Positions 7,801-14,923 of a stretch of DNA of 19,031 bases are shown here, piece by piece. Where the stretch lies: NCBI GenBank assembly GCA_934589155.1, contig CAKTNP010000032.1, forward strand, positions 1-19,031, given 5' to 3'. Numbering within the stretch: the first letter of the stretch is position 1; each line of letters begins with the position of its first letter. A program made the translations under genes and the position numbers. This DNA is from an uncultured Oscillospiraceae bacterium (GTDB lineage: Bacteria > Bacillota > Clostridia > Oscillospirales > Oscillospiraceae). The notes under the pieces are model-generated. The model did no database searches. It was not told the origin of the DNA and saw nothing but the letters and a program-made list of their open reading frames with translations.

Positions 7801-9872
7801 CGGGTTTCCCGGTCAAATTTCATGGAATTGCCGGAGCCGTCCAGCAGAGTCTGGCTGCCGGTGCCGTTGGTCAGAGACAGGGATTTCAGGCTGAGCTGCC
7901 GCTCCAGGGTCAGGGTGTAATCCTGATAATAGGTAACGCTGCCTGCCGTTCGGGACAGCCGCAGGGTAATAATGTTGGAATCGCCTCCGGTGACAAGAGC
8001 CTGGGCACACAGGGTGGCGGAGCTGCTGCCTGCGGGGATTGTGACGACGGCCGCACTGCCGTCGGCGGAGAGGCTGGCGGACTGCTTGGTATAGAGGGCC
8101 GTGATGGTATAGGCACTGTCGGACAGATCTGCCGTCAGGAAGGGAGCGCTGCTGAAATCCGGTATGGTAACGGAATAACTGTGGGTCCCGGCGGAGAAGG
8201 CGGGGGAGATGGCATAGCTCCGGGCCTTGGAAATATTTCGGGCGGAATAGGCCCCAAGGACGGACAGCCGGTCGCCGGTCTCCGGCGCCGCCACGTCCAC
8301 CGTCAGTCCCTGGGCGGCAGTGAAGGCGGCGGAGGTGTGGAAATAAGTGGAGGCCGTAGCCTCATAGGTGTAGGCTTCTCCGTTCATCAGCCGATAGGTA
8401 TTGCCGGAGACCGGAGCGATAACGCTGCCTGCGGCGTTTTTTACCTGGGCGGTAACGCCGGAGGGCAGGCGCAGGGTCACATCCACCGCCGGGGCTTTTT
8501 TTACGGCGACGGAATAAGTCCGGCTCTGGCCGTTGGTATGGGAAACGGTGACGGTCAGGTCCTTGGCGGGCACCGTGGGATCGGATCCGCCGTTGTAGGT
8601 CACGGTGTAGCCCTGGGAGCCGAAGGGGCTGGCCTCCACGGTCAGGCTGTCAGACAGGGCCGTAACGGTGTAGCCGGTGGAGACGGGATCAAAGTCCAAG
8701 GGCAGGGCAGTGCCGCCGTCCAGGATCCGGAGTCTGGCCAGGGTGGGGACCCGGGTCACGGTCATGGGATAGGACTGGATCCGGGTATAGCCGTCGTCAC
8801 CTGTGAGCCGGGCCTCCAGGGTGAAGCTGCGGCCGGTCATGGACTCGTCCAGCAGAGAGATCAGGTTGGTTCGGTAGCTCTCCCAGCTTTTCTGATTGGT
8901 GGAGACGGTGCCGTCGCCGTAGTCCACGCCGTCCAGACCCGTATAGCAGGTGTACAGCCGGGGCAGAGGAGCGGTGGGAGTACCGTCGCCCAGCTCGGCA
9001 TAGAGATAGGCGGCGGTGTAGGCATCCTCAATGAAATAGGTACCGTCCTGGCCGTCATAGGCAGAGGCAGTGCTCCCGGCGGCCCGCAGAAGCCGAACGC
9101 TGCCGAACCAGTTGCCCTGAGGCAGGGCGGCAGTGACGGCGGTATCGCCGGACACGGTAACGGAGCCCTCCACCCGGTTATTGCCGCCATCGGAGGCCAC
9201 GAAGCCGTAGGTCCCTGCCAGAACCTCCGCAGAGGTGCCGGAGAGCAGGGAGGTGTCTCCGTAGGGATCCGTCAGCGCGATGGAGGAACTCCCGGGGATC
9301 TGAAAGGTCAGGGTGTACCGGGGGCCGGACTGGGCCGCATCAAAATCCGCTACGGCCTGGGTCAATGCGGTAAGAAGGGCATCCGCCCGGCTGCCGTCGG
9401 CGGAGGGCAGCTCGGAAAGGGCCTGGTCCCGGGCTTTCTTTACGGCGGCGTCCTTCAGGACGGTATCGGTACGCTCGGTCAGGGCGGCCAGCTGCCGGGT
9501 CAGCTCCAGTAAGGGCTGGGAATAAGCGGTGCTATCGGCGCGTTCGGAGAAGATCAGGGCGGTGACGGTCTCGGGAGAGGCCACAGCATCCAGGTCATAG
9601 GCTCCGCCGTCGTAATAGCGAGTGTAGTTGCCTACCACGCCCTCAATGATCTGGATGGAGCCGCCGTCGCCGGAAAAGGCATAGCTGCTGGCATCCAAAG
9701 CCTGACGGATGGTCTGGCCCGGCCCATAGGTGATCCGGGTGGGGGCAATGATCACCTGGGAAGCGGATGTGGCGGTGAGAATGAAGCTGCCTCCCTCTTG
9801 GGCGTCAACAGGCACCAGGGAAAAGAGCATAAGAACGCAGAGCAGCAGCGCGATCCATCGGCGGATTCTCAT
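4896..9872 (-). CDS. Giant S-layer-anchored protein: cadherin-like domains, PQQ-type beta-propeller, three SLH domains
   Basis: 1658 residues, secreted. A signal peptide (about 1-24, ending VPVDAQ) is followed by: an N-terminal module with RITYGPGQTIRQAL (46-59); a helical stretch (about 110-182); cadherin-like beta-sandwich repeats (about 376-458, 535-657, 660-773, each with an L..L..G..L/F start and Y-x-V strand); PEGA-like strands (464-530, 777-848); a PQQ-type beta-propeller (about 862-1305) with repeated blades such as GYLYVYAGKTLYKVDKITGE and GMIFVGLANGCVQAFDAVT; a group-3 bacterial Ig-like domain (1305-1392); a Cys-rich zinc-ribbon-like segment (Cys1411, 1414, 1435, 1445, 1448, 1469, 1472); and three SLH domains (about 1484-1535, 1545-1597, 1605-1657) that would bind secondary wall polymer. 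AAGGAGGTCC precedes the ATG. No catalytic role is evident. Its place in a cobalamin-riboswitch operon suggests a surface role in corrinoid capture; that is inference. Confidence 0.9.
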   Translation of the reverse strand: MRIRRWIALLLCVLMLFSLVPVDAQEGGSFILTATSASQVIIAPTRITYGPGQTIRQALDASSYAFSGDGGSIQIIEGVVGNYTRYYDGGAYDLDAVASPETVTALIFSERADSTAYSQPLLELTRQLAALTERTDTVLKDAAVKKARDQALSELPSADGSRADALLTALTQAVADFDAAQSGPRYTLTFQIPGSSSIALTDPYGDTSLLSGTSAEVLAGTYGFVASDGGNNRVEGSVTVSGDTAVTAALPQGNWFGSVRLLRAAGSTASAYDGQDGTYFIEDAYTAAYLYAELGDGTPTAPLPRLYTCYTGLDGVDYGDGTVSTNQKSWESYRTNLISLLDESMTGRSFTLEARLTGDDGYTRIQSYPMTVTRVPTLARLRILDGGTALPLDFDPVSTGYTVTALSDSLTVEASPFGSQGYTVTYNGGSDPTVPAKDLTVTVSHTNGQSRTYSVAVKKAPAVDVTLRLPSGVTAQVKNAAGSVIAPVSGNTYRLMNGEAYTYEATASTYFHTSAAFTAAQGLTVDVAAPETGDRLSVLGAYSARNISKARSYAISPAFSAGTHSYSVTIPDFSSAPFLTADLSDSAYTITALYTKQSASLSADGSAAVVTIPAGSSSATLCAQALVTGGDSNIITLRLSRTAGSVTYYQDYTLTLERQLSLKSLSLTNGTGSQTLLDGSGNSMKFDRETREYWVKVLNSTENLTLSGEYVSSDGSAPHSGGYWAMVNGQRQDSLSRLGLSLDTAKAQEDIVITVCHSDENAQPGTYTIHVQKLPPVAVTFRVTPAGANVFLTHDQTGQRVDRSSDGSFLLIPGDSYTYTVTCAGYVGQEKTGYIAPESPAAVAVSLTKAKENTRLQDLSAQWPGFRADECNNGVVDASTPTRAEDAALYWATQLGEGYGSEACGCPILVDGYLYVYAGKTLYKVDKITGEVVATGKMDHNSSFAINSPTYAAGMIFVGLANGCVQAFDAVTLESLWLYRDPLGGQPNCPLVYRNGYLYTGFWNSEVGDANFVCLSVTDEDPDSSSEQKLATWRFTSPGGFYWAGAYVCDDYLLVGTDDGKAGYTTGFGRFLSLDPMTGRLLDSIDLPDPGDARSSVAFVPDGDGAGTAYFTTKGGYFYTVHAESDGSFTPGSFRSLRLYNYLEDGENPPMSTSTPTVYNGRAYIGVSGAGQFSPYSGHNITVIDLADLSIAYTVRTQGYPQSSGLLTTAYEDQEGAVYVYFFDNYLPGKLRVLRDRPGQTEPDLLTQETAFVGGKEVTYDTPSVLFTPSGAQAQYAICSPIVDEDGVIYFKNDSAYLMAVGPTIDTLEVSQPRKTDYHEGEAFDPDGMTVTARYSNGVSRDVTDYVTWSPDPLTPDDSMFQIVFPYTMYGDRDGKAGQTYYAPTGAVELTVSAHEYSKLETGAQGHRHVCTLCGKAQEDWQAHDFTSAVTDPTCTEQGYTTDTCAVCGYSQRRAETPALGHSYENGTCARCGAKDPNWSAPVQNPFVDVARSDYYYDAVLWAVNHEITAGTNATHFSPNGTCTRAQVVAFLWRAAGKPEPSTTKNPFVDVSADSYYYKAVLWAAENGIVYGTSANRFSPNASCTRAQVVCFLHRYQGNPSHGTANPFRDVTGGAYYYDAVLWAAENGVVYGTDTTHFSPDKTCTRGQVVCFLYRLLK

Positions 9873-9885
9873 AAATAGGACCTCC

Positions 9886-11880
9886 TTAATAGACGAAAAG
9901 TACGAAGCGGTAATAGAAACGCCGCAAGAGATTCCAACGGTTTTTGCAGAGGGCCAGGACCCGGGCGGCGTAGTCCCGCATTTGGGCTTTTTCCTCGGGC
10001 CCCATGGGGTGGGGGCTGAACATGGCCTCCCGGTTCAGACGCTCCGCCTCGGGATCCGGGATCTCCGCGCCGGGGCAGTGGGCCAGAAGGTATTGGGCGT
10101 AGCCGTAATACAGAGCAACGGCCTGAGCCCCGGAGGCGGACTTCATCCGAGCAAGAGCCCGGCGGAGCTTTCGGCGACCCAGAATTTCCCAGGCGGCCAG
10201 GGCCAGGATCAGGAGCCCCAGCAGCCACCACAGGAGCCGCAGAGGGGCCTCCTCCGGGGAGGCCTCCGGCTCCCGGTCGGGCTGTTCCACCACCGGAGGC
10301 GGCAGCTCCGTGTTTTCATAGTGCTTTTGGTCCGTGTCGGACCCGGCGGGAAGTTCCTCGTCGTCTCGGTAGCCCGGCGTGACCTCAAAGGGAATCCAGC
10401 CTACGCCCTCCAAATAGTATTCCGTCCAGGCGTGGGCGTGATTTTCGTCCAAGGTGACGGTCTGGCCCGGGGCCAGGCTCTGGGCCTCCTCGGCGGAGAG
10501 GAAATACCCCTCCACATACCGGGCGGGAACGCCGCAGTACCGCAGCATCAGGGTGGCGGCGGCGGCATAGTGGACGCTGTAGCCCCGCCGGGTGACGGAG
10601 GTCAGATATTGGAGAAAGTCCATGGATCCGTTCTGGGTGTCCACGGTCTCGTCATAGGTGAGATTGCCGTCCAGACCGTCCAGGATCCTCTGACGGATCT
10701 CTGCCAGGGTCATGGCTTGGGCCTCGCTGCCCAGCAGAGAGCGAACGGCCTGGGCGGCCTCCGCCGTGATCTGAAGATCCTGGGCCCGGGCGTAATCGGC
10801 ATATGCGGATTCCAGGGCCAGATAGGAGCGCTGGGTCTCCTGGCCCCGGGAAAGGGCCGCCTGGGCCGCATACCACTGGGGCACACTGCCGGGGTAGTAG
10901 GTTAAGGTCCAGCTTCCATCGTGGGCCCGGGTGACAGCGTCCCCCAGAGCCATGGAATCCAGAAGCCCGGTGTCCGCCAGGGCGTAGGGAAGATAGATCC
11001 GGGCGGAGCAGGCGGAGCGGTTCACGATGGTCATGGCGGCGGGAGCCTCCCCGCTCGTCAGAGCCAGAGCCTGTCCCACGGCGCTTTGCCCGTAGAAGCC
11101 CTCCCGGTGGAGCCAGTAGAACAGATCCTCCGATTCCGCAAGAGTATCCCCGGACAGGGGTTCCCAGGCGCTGCCCGTGTAGGTCTCGCCCACAAAGCCC
11201 CGAAGATAGAGCTTCTGGGGGACCTCCATGGTCACATCCAGGGCGGCGGTGCCGTTTTTGTTCCAGGCGGAGAGATTTTGGAGTTGCCCTTCCGGCATGG
11301 AGTTGCCGGGGCTGTCATAGCGGACCCGGTGCCAGGCAGAGGACAGGGAATGGGCAAGGTCGGACTGGGGCAGGGCACCGGACAGGGGCAGAAGACCGAG
11401 ACCCAGGCTCAGGCACAGGATCAGCGCCAGGCCGGAGCGCCAGGTGAGGGCACCGGAGGCGGCGTACAAGTGGAACACCAGGGTCAGCACTAGGCACAGA
11501 ACCAGGGTCCAGCCGGGGGAAAGAAGCCCCAGACACAAGGCGGCGGCGCCCAGACTCCAGCACAGCGCCGGGAACCAGGCCCGTTTTTGCAGGAATGCGG
11601 CGGCAAGGCCGAAGAACAGCAGAAGCCCCAGGGGCAGCAGGATATAGATCAGATTTTCCTCCGTACCGCCGGACAGGGGCAGGTGCAGGATCCCGGTGCG
11701 CCGGGTGAGCCAGTCCAGTCCGCGGTTCATGAGGGCGATGAGGCCGGAATGCACCCGGCTCCCCAGAGCCAGACAATAGATTGTAAGTCCTGCCAGCAGG
11801 ACAACGGAGGCAAGGCCCAGACTGGGACCCGGCCTGTGCTTTTTGGGAGGATAGAGAACAAAGCCTGGGGTTTGTTTCAT
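9886..11880 (-). CDS. Membrane transglutaminase-fold protein, catalytic Cys replaced by Ser
   Basis: 664 residues from the ATG at 11880 (GGAG eight bases upstream; an upstream in-frame TTG at 11886 is less likely). About five N-terminal helices (22-40, 77-97, 103-120, 123-141, 150-166), an extracellular region with a transglutaminase-like core, then a C-terminal helix (about 557-575) and a charged cytosolic tail. This layout resembles the TgpA-type transglutaminase proteins that sit beside MoxR and DUF58 genes. In the core, the motif that normally reads G-x-C-x-x-[FY]-A is GYSVHYAAAATL, so Ser435 (AGC, 10576-10578) occupies the catalytic Cys position. His483 in HAHAWTEYY is kept, and Glu499 in PFEVTPGY is in the usual Asp place. 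The protein may be a non-catalytic, binding-type member. It follows the DUF58 gene by two bases. Confidence 0.85.
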   Translation of the reverse strand: MKQTPGFVLYPPKKHRPGPSLGLASVVLLAGLTIYCLALGSRVHSGLIALMNRGLDWLTRRTGILHLPLSGGTEENLIYILLPLGLLLFFGLAAAFLQKRAWFPALCWSLGAAALCLGLLSPGWTLVLCLVLTLVFHLYAASGALTWRSGLALILCLSLGLGLLPLSGALPQSDLAHSLSSAWHRVRYDSPGNSMPEGQLQNLSAWNKNGTAALDVTMEVPQKLYLRGFVGETYTGSAWEPLSGDTLAESEDLFYWLHREGFYGQSAVGQALALTSGEAPAAMTIVNRSACSARIYLPYALADTGLLDSMALGDAVTRAHDGSWTLTYYPGSVPQWYAAQAALSRGQETQRSYLALESAYADYARAQDLQITAEAAQAVRSLLGSEAQAMTLAEIRQRILDGLDGNLTYDETVDTQNGSMDFLQYLTSVTRRGYSVHYAAAATLMLRYCGVPARYVEGYFLSAEEAQSLAPGQTVTLDENHAHAWTEYYLEGVGWIPFEVTPGYRDDEELPAGSDTDQKHYENTELPPPVVEQPDREPEASPEEAPLRLLWWLLGLLILALAAWEILGRRKLRRALARMKSASGAQAVALYYGYAQYLLAHCPGAEIPDPEAERLNREAMFSPHPMGPEEKAQMRDYAARVLALCKNRWNLLRRFYYRFVLFVY

Positions 11881-11882
11881 GG

Positions 11883-12980
11883 TCAAAGCTCCAAATGCCG
11901 GAGGACCTCCGGATAGTTCTGAGACGTATAGGTTACGGTGGGATAGGCGTCAAAGCCTTCTCCGCCGCACAGGATCAGGGTCGTATTCGCCGTGCCTGTG
12001 AATAAAGACAGGGCAGGGGAGACCCGGGCGCCGAAGTACAGGATCTTGCCGAAGCCTGCCGCGCCCTTTTCCGCTGTGTATCGGGGCAGAGGGTCCTCCC
12101 CGGCGGGAGCGCCCCGCAGAACGGCGGGAATGGCGGCAAGCAGGTCGTCAATGGTGTTGATTTCCAGGAAGGTGAGACCACCCTCCCGGCAAAAGCCCAT
12201 GGTAAAGGCATAACCCTGTTGACACAGAGCCTGGCACAGTGAGAAATAGACTTCGGCCTGGGCGTCCAGCGCTTCGCCCCGCTTTTCCCAAAAGGCAAGC
12301 AGGGAGCGGCTCACGGGAAGACTGGCCTCCCGGACCATAAGATCGTCCTGCTTGGCCGACAGCTTCCAGTGGATGCTGCGGAGGCTGTCTCCGGGCTGAT
12401 ATTCCCGGTATTGATAGGGCTCCGTGGGATCAGGGCCCCGGCGGTCCGGCGCGTAGTCCTCGCTGTCCAGGGTCATGGCCTGGGGGACGGTCAGCCGGAT
12501 CTCCGGCTGGAAGGTGTCCGGCAGTACCGTCAGGCGGCTGCGGGCCTCTGTGGGGAGCCGAAGGGGCAGAAAGCCCACAAGCCCCCGGAGCCAGGCCCTT
12601 TCGGCCAGGACCTCGACCTCGCCGCAGTGGGTGCAGGCGAAGGCGAAATCGCCGGTCTCCCGGAGCCGGATCCGGGCAGTCTCCCCGGTAAGGCGGTTGG
12701 TGATCCGGAGCTTCAGGCCCACGGGACCGGTGGGGAACCGGGTCTCTCCCTTGACCTGGATCCGGCCGGAGATCTCCTCGCCCTTTGCGGCGGTTGGGGG
12801 CAGCGTGACCCGGAGGCTTATCTTTTTCTGCTGGCCCAGGGCCAGCAGCCAGGAAAACAGAAGAAACAGGGCCTGGCCTGCCATGGCGCACAGGGCCAAG
12901 ACGGAGCCCGTGAAGGCAAAGACCAGACAAAGGACCAAGAATAGGCCAAGATAAAGCAAAAAGGAAACCAGGGCGCTCAT
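11883..12980 (-). CDS. DUF58 domain protein
   Basis: 365 residues. Two N-terminal hydrophobic helices (about 3-24 and 27-48) are followed by a beta-rich extracellular or peripheral part and the DUF58 signature YQYREYQPGDSLRSIHWKLS (189-208) continuing to AKQDDLMVREAS. After this, DUF58 proteins carry a von Willebrand A-like fold; here the usual aspartate-rich first strand is replaced by SRSLLAFWEKRGE, so a metal-binding MIDAS site is not obvious. DUF58 proteins typically pair with a MoxR ATPase, which is the gene directly upstream: its TGA overlaps this ATG (12977-12980), and GGAGC precedes the start. The pair likely acts as a chaperone-like assembly module for the adjacent membrane protein. 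Confidence 0.9.
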   Translation of the reverse strand: MSALVSFLLYLGLFLVLCLVFAFTGSVLALCAMAGQALFLLFSWLLALGQQKKISLRVTLPPTAAKGEEISGRIQVKGETRFPTGPVGLKLRITNRLTGETARIRLRETGDFAFACTHCGEVEVLAERAWLRGLVGFLPLRLPTEARSRLTVLPDTFQPEIRLTVPQAMTLDSEDYAPDRRGPDPTEPYQYREYQPGDSLRSIHWKLSAKQDDLMVREASLPVSRSLLAFWEKRGEALDAQAEVYFSLCQALCQQGYAFTMGFCREGGLTFLEINTIDDLLAAIPAVLRGAPAGEDPLPRYTAEKGAAGFGKILYFGARVSPALSLFTGTANTTLILCGGEGFDAYPTVTYTSQNYPEVLRHLEL

Positions 12981-13936
12981 TTTGTAAAGCTCCGGCTGTT
13001 GGGCTGGGGAGTTTTGTCCAGCAGTTCTGTCAGCAGCTGCTCCGGGGTGTAGTCATGAAGCCGGGCCTTGGGGCTCAGCACCAGCCGGTGGGCGCAGACA
13101 TCGGGGAGTACCAGGGCCACGTCCTGAGGGATCACATAGTCCCGGCCCTGGAGAAAAGCCCAGGCCTTAGCGGCCCGGCACAGGGCTAGGGCACCCCGGG
13201 GGCTGACGCCCAAGAGGATATAGGGGTGCTTCCGGGTGGCGTCCATGAGCTCTGCCGTGTAATCATAGACGCCGTCGGCAATGTAAACATTGGACACGGT
13301 GTCGATGAGGGCCAGCAGGGTATTCCGGTCCGTTACGGGCTTCAAATTGTCCAGCGGGTCCGAATGATGCCGGTCCTTCATGATCTCCACCTGGCTCTTC
13401 CGGTCGGGATAGCCCATGCTCAGCCGGATCAGGAACCGGTCCAGCTGGGAGGAGGGCAGCATCTGGGTCCCGGCGGAGCCTACGGGGTTCTCCGTGGCCA
13501 GGACCACAAAGGGGGACTGCAGATCCCGGGTCTGGCCGTCTACGGTGACCCGCCGCTCCTCCATGGCCTCCAGCAGGGCGGACTGGGTCTTGGCGGAGGT
13601 CCGGTTGATCTCGTCCGCCAGCAGTAGGTTCGTCATGACGGCGCCGGGCTGATAGCGGAGCTGGCCCGTGGCCTTGTCATAGACGGAGAAGCCGACAATG
13701 TCCGAGGGCATGGTGTCCGGAGTGAACTGTATCCGCCGGGTGTCCAGCCCCAGGACCCGGGCGAAGGACAGGGCCAGGGTGGTCTTGCCCACGCCGGGCA
13801 CGTCCTCCAGCAGAATGTGGCCCTTGGCCAGAATGGCCATCAGGACCTTTTGAATGGCGGCGTCTTTGCCGAGGATCACGGTCTTGACCTGGGACTGGAT
13901 GTCCTGGGCCAGGGCGTACATTTCGTTCATGTTCAT
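12977..13936 (-). CDS. MoxR family AAA+ ATPase
   Basis: 319 residues, cytosolic. Walker A within EDVPGVGKTT (44-53), the MoxR-typical QFTPDTMPSDIVGF (70-83), Walker B LLLADEINR (104-112), SAKTQSALLEAMEE (114-127), sensor-1 ATENP (147-151) and the DRFLIRL segment (166-172) are all intact. MoxR ATPases are thought to remodel or activate partner complexes, commonly with DUF58 and VWA-domain proteins. The ATG at 13936 directly abuts the TGA of the lipoprotein gene (13937-13939), with GGGAG five bases upstream; an in-frame ATG six bases later is a possible alternative. What makes it unusual is the setting: a cobalamin-riboswitch operon ending in an ECF transporter. Confidence 0.95.
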   Translation of the reverse strand: MNMNEMYALAQDIQSQVKTVILGKDAAIQKVLMAILAKGHILLEDVPGVGKTTLALSFARVLGLDTRRIQFTPDTMPSDIVGFSVYDKATGQLRYQPGAVMTNLLLADEINRTSAKTQSALLEAMEERRVTVDGQTRDLQSPFVVLATENPVGSAGTQMLPSSQLDRFLIRLSMGYPDRKSQVEIMKDRHHSDPLDNLKPVTDRNTLLALIDTVSNVYIADGVYDYTAELMDATRKHPYILLGVSPRGALALCRAAKAWAFLQGRDYVIPQDVALVLPDVCAHRLVLSPKARLHDYTPEQLLTELLDKTPQPNSRSFTK

Positions 13937-14923
13937 TCACGCTCCCTGGGTGAAATCATAAAGCCGCAGGCCATTCTGGGCCTTTTGCTGGGCCAGCAGA
14001 GCCAGCATGGCCTGCTCTGTGGCGATGACGTTGCCTTTGCCGTCCTGCTCCGTGTGGCAGTAGCTGCCGTCGGAGAGCCGGAACTGGTCCAGACCCGTCA
14101 GCAGGGTCCGTTCACCCCGGGTGAACCGGGGGTCGGTCTCCGGGTCAAGGCCCAGGGCATAGAGGGCAATGAGAACCTGGCAGATGGTCTCGGCGTTTTC
14201 GGCGCCGTAGGCGGCATAGGTGCACCGGTCCGTCATTTGATCGGACAGATAGGACAGGGCGGACTCGACGGTCTCCTTGGCCTCGTCATAGGGCGCAAGA
14301 GCCTGCAGGGCCATGGCGGTAATGTCCGGATCCGAGCTGCCGGACACAAGGCCGAAGCCGCCGTCCGGTTCTTGCTGGGCCAGAATGGCGGAGAGGATCT
14401 CCTCCCGGCTGTGGGCGGCCCCGGCGGGCACCTCATAGGCACCGGCATCCAGGGTGATGAGGGCGAAGATCAGGCTGTTGAGACCCTGGACGCCCAGGTC
14501 GCCGTCATAGCTATAGGTCCCGTCCGCGATCAGATTCACGGAATTTCCCTGGGCATCGGTGCCGAAGGCGGTGGGGTCGCCCCCCAGGGCCAGCACCGTC
14601 AGAGCGATTCGGTGGTATTCCGTGGGCTTATAGGCGTCCAGGGCGCCGTTTTCTCCATAGCGGTCCGTGACGGACTGCGCCATGGCGGCAAGATAGCCGT
14701 CGTAGTCGTCCTGGGCTCCGCTGAGCTTCAGGGCCATGGCCATCCAGTCAAAGGAGGAGTTCCCGGCAGGGCATACGTCCTGATGGGACAGGATCTTTCC
14801 CCGGACCCCCAGCAGGGACCGGAAGCTGGCGGCGGACTGGTCCAGCCCCGACAGGGAGCCGGTGCAGCCGGCCAGAAGCACGACGCATAAGAGAAGGCAC
14901 AGGGGGTGCAGCAAACGTTTCAT
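13937..14923 (-). CDS. Lipoprotein with alpha/alpha-toroid (terpenoid cyclase/transcobalamin N-domain-like) repeats
   Basis: 328 residues with a signal peptide and lipobox LLAGC (Cys20), so it is tethered to the outer face of the membrane. The mature part is a series of helical-hairpin repeats: SSFDWMAMALKLSG (56-69), TEYHRIALTVLALGGDP (101-117), LGVQGLNSLIFALITLDAG (143-161), DGGFGLVSGSSDPDITAMALQAL (187-209), AETICQVLIALYALGLDP (244-261) and DGSYCHTEQDG then ATEQAMLALLAQQ (301-313). The D-G-[GS]-[FY] turns followed by a small-residue-rich helix are the pattern of squalene cyclase/prenyltransferase-type toroids. No catalytic DxDD motif is visible, so it is probably a binding protein. Transcobalamin's N-terminal domain has this fold, which fits the riboswitch-controlled context. 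It overlaps the first DUF4430 gene by ATGA (14920-14923). Confidence 0.8.
   Translation of the reverse strand: MKRLLHPLCLLLCVVLLAGCTGSLSGLDQSAASFRSLLGVRGKILSHQDVCPAGNSSFDWMAMALKLSGAQDDYDGYLAAMAQSVTDRYGENGALDAYKPTEYHRIALTVLALGGDPTAFGTDAQGNSVNLIADGTYSYDGDLGVQGLNSLIFALITLDAGAYEVPAGAAHSREEILSAILAQQEPDGGFGLVSGSSDPDITAMALQALAPYDEAKETVESALSYLSDQMTDRCTYAAYGAENAETICQVLIALYALGLDPETDPRFTRGERTLLTGLDQFRLSDGSYCHTEQDGKGNVIATEQAMLALLAQQKAQNGLRLYDFTQGA

Noticed and set aside
4962..9512. A 1516-codon open frame on the plus strand, antisense to the SLH giant
   Set aside because: It is Gly/Val/Gln-rich with no recognisable domain, lies wholly opposite a gene with clear domains and a strong ribosome binding site, and is explained by the GC-rich codon bias of the real gene.
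13937..14923. Toroid lipoprotein as a terpene cyclase or prenyltransferase enzyme
   Set aside because: It is an exported lipoprotein, shorter than the enzymes, and no DxDD or zinc-ligand catalytic motif is visible.
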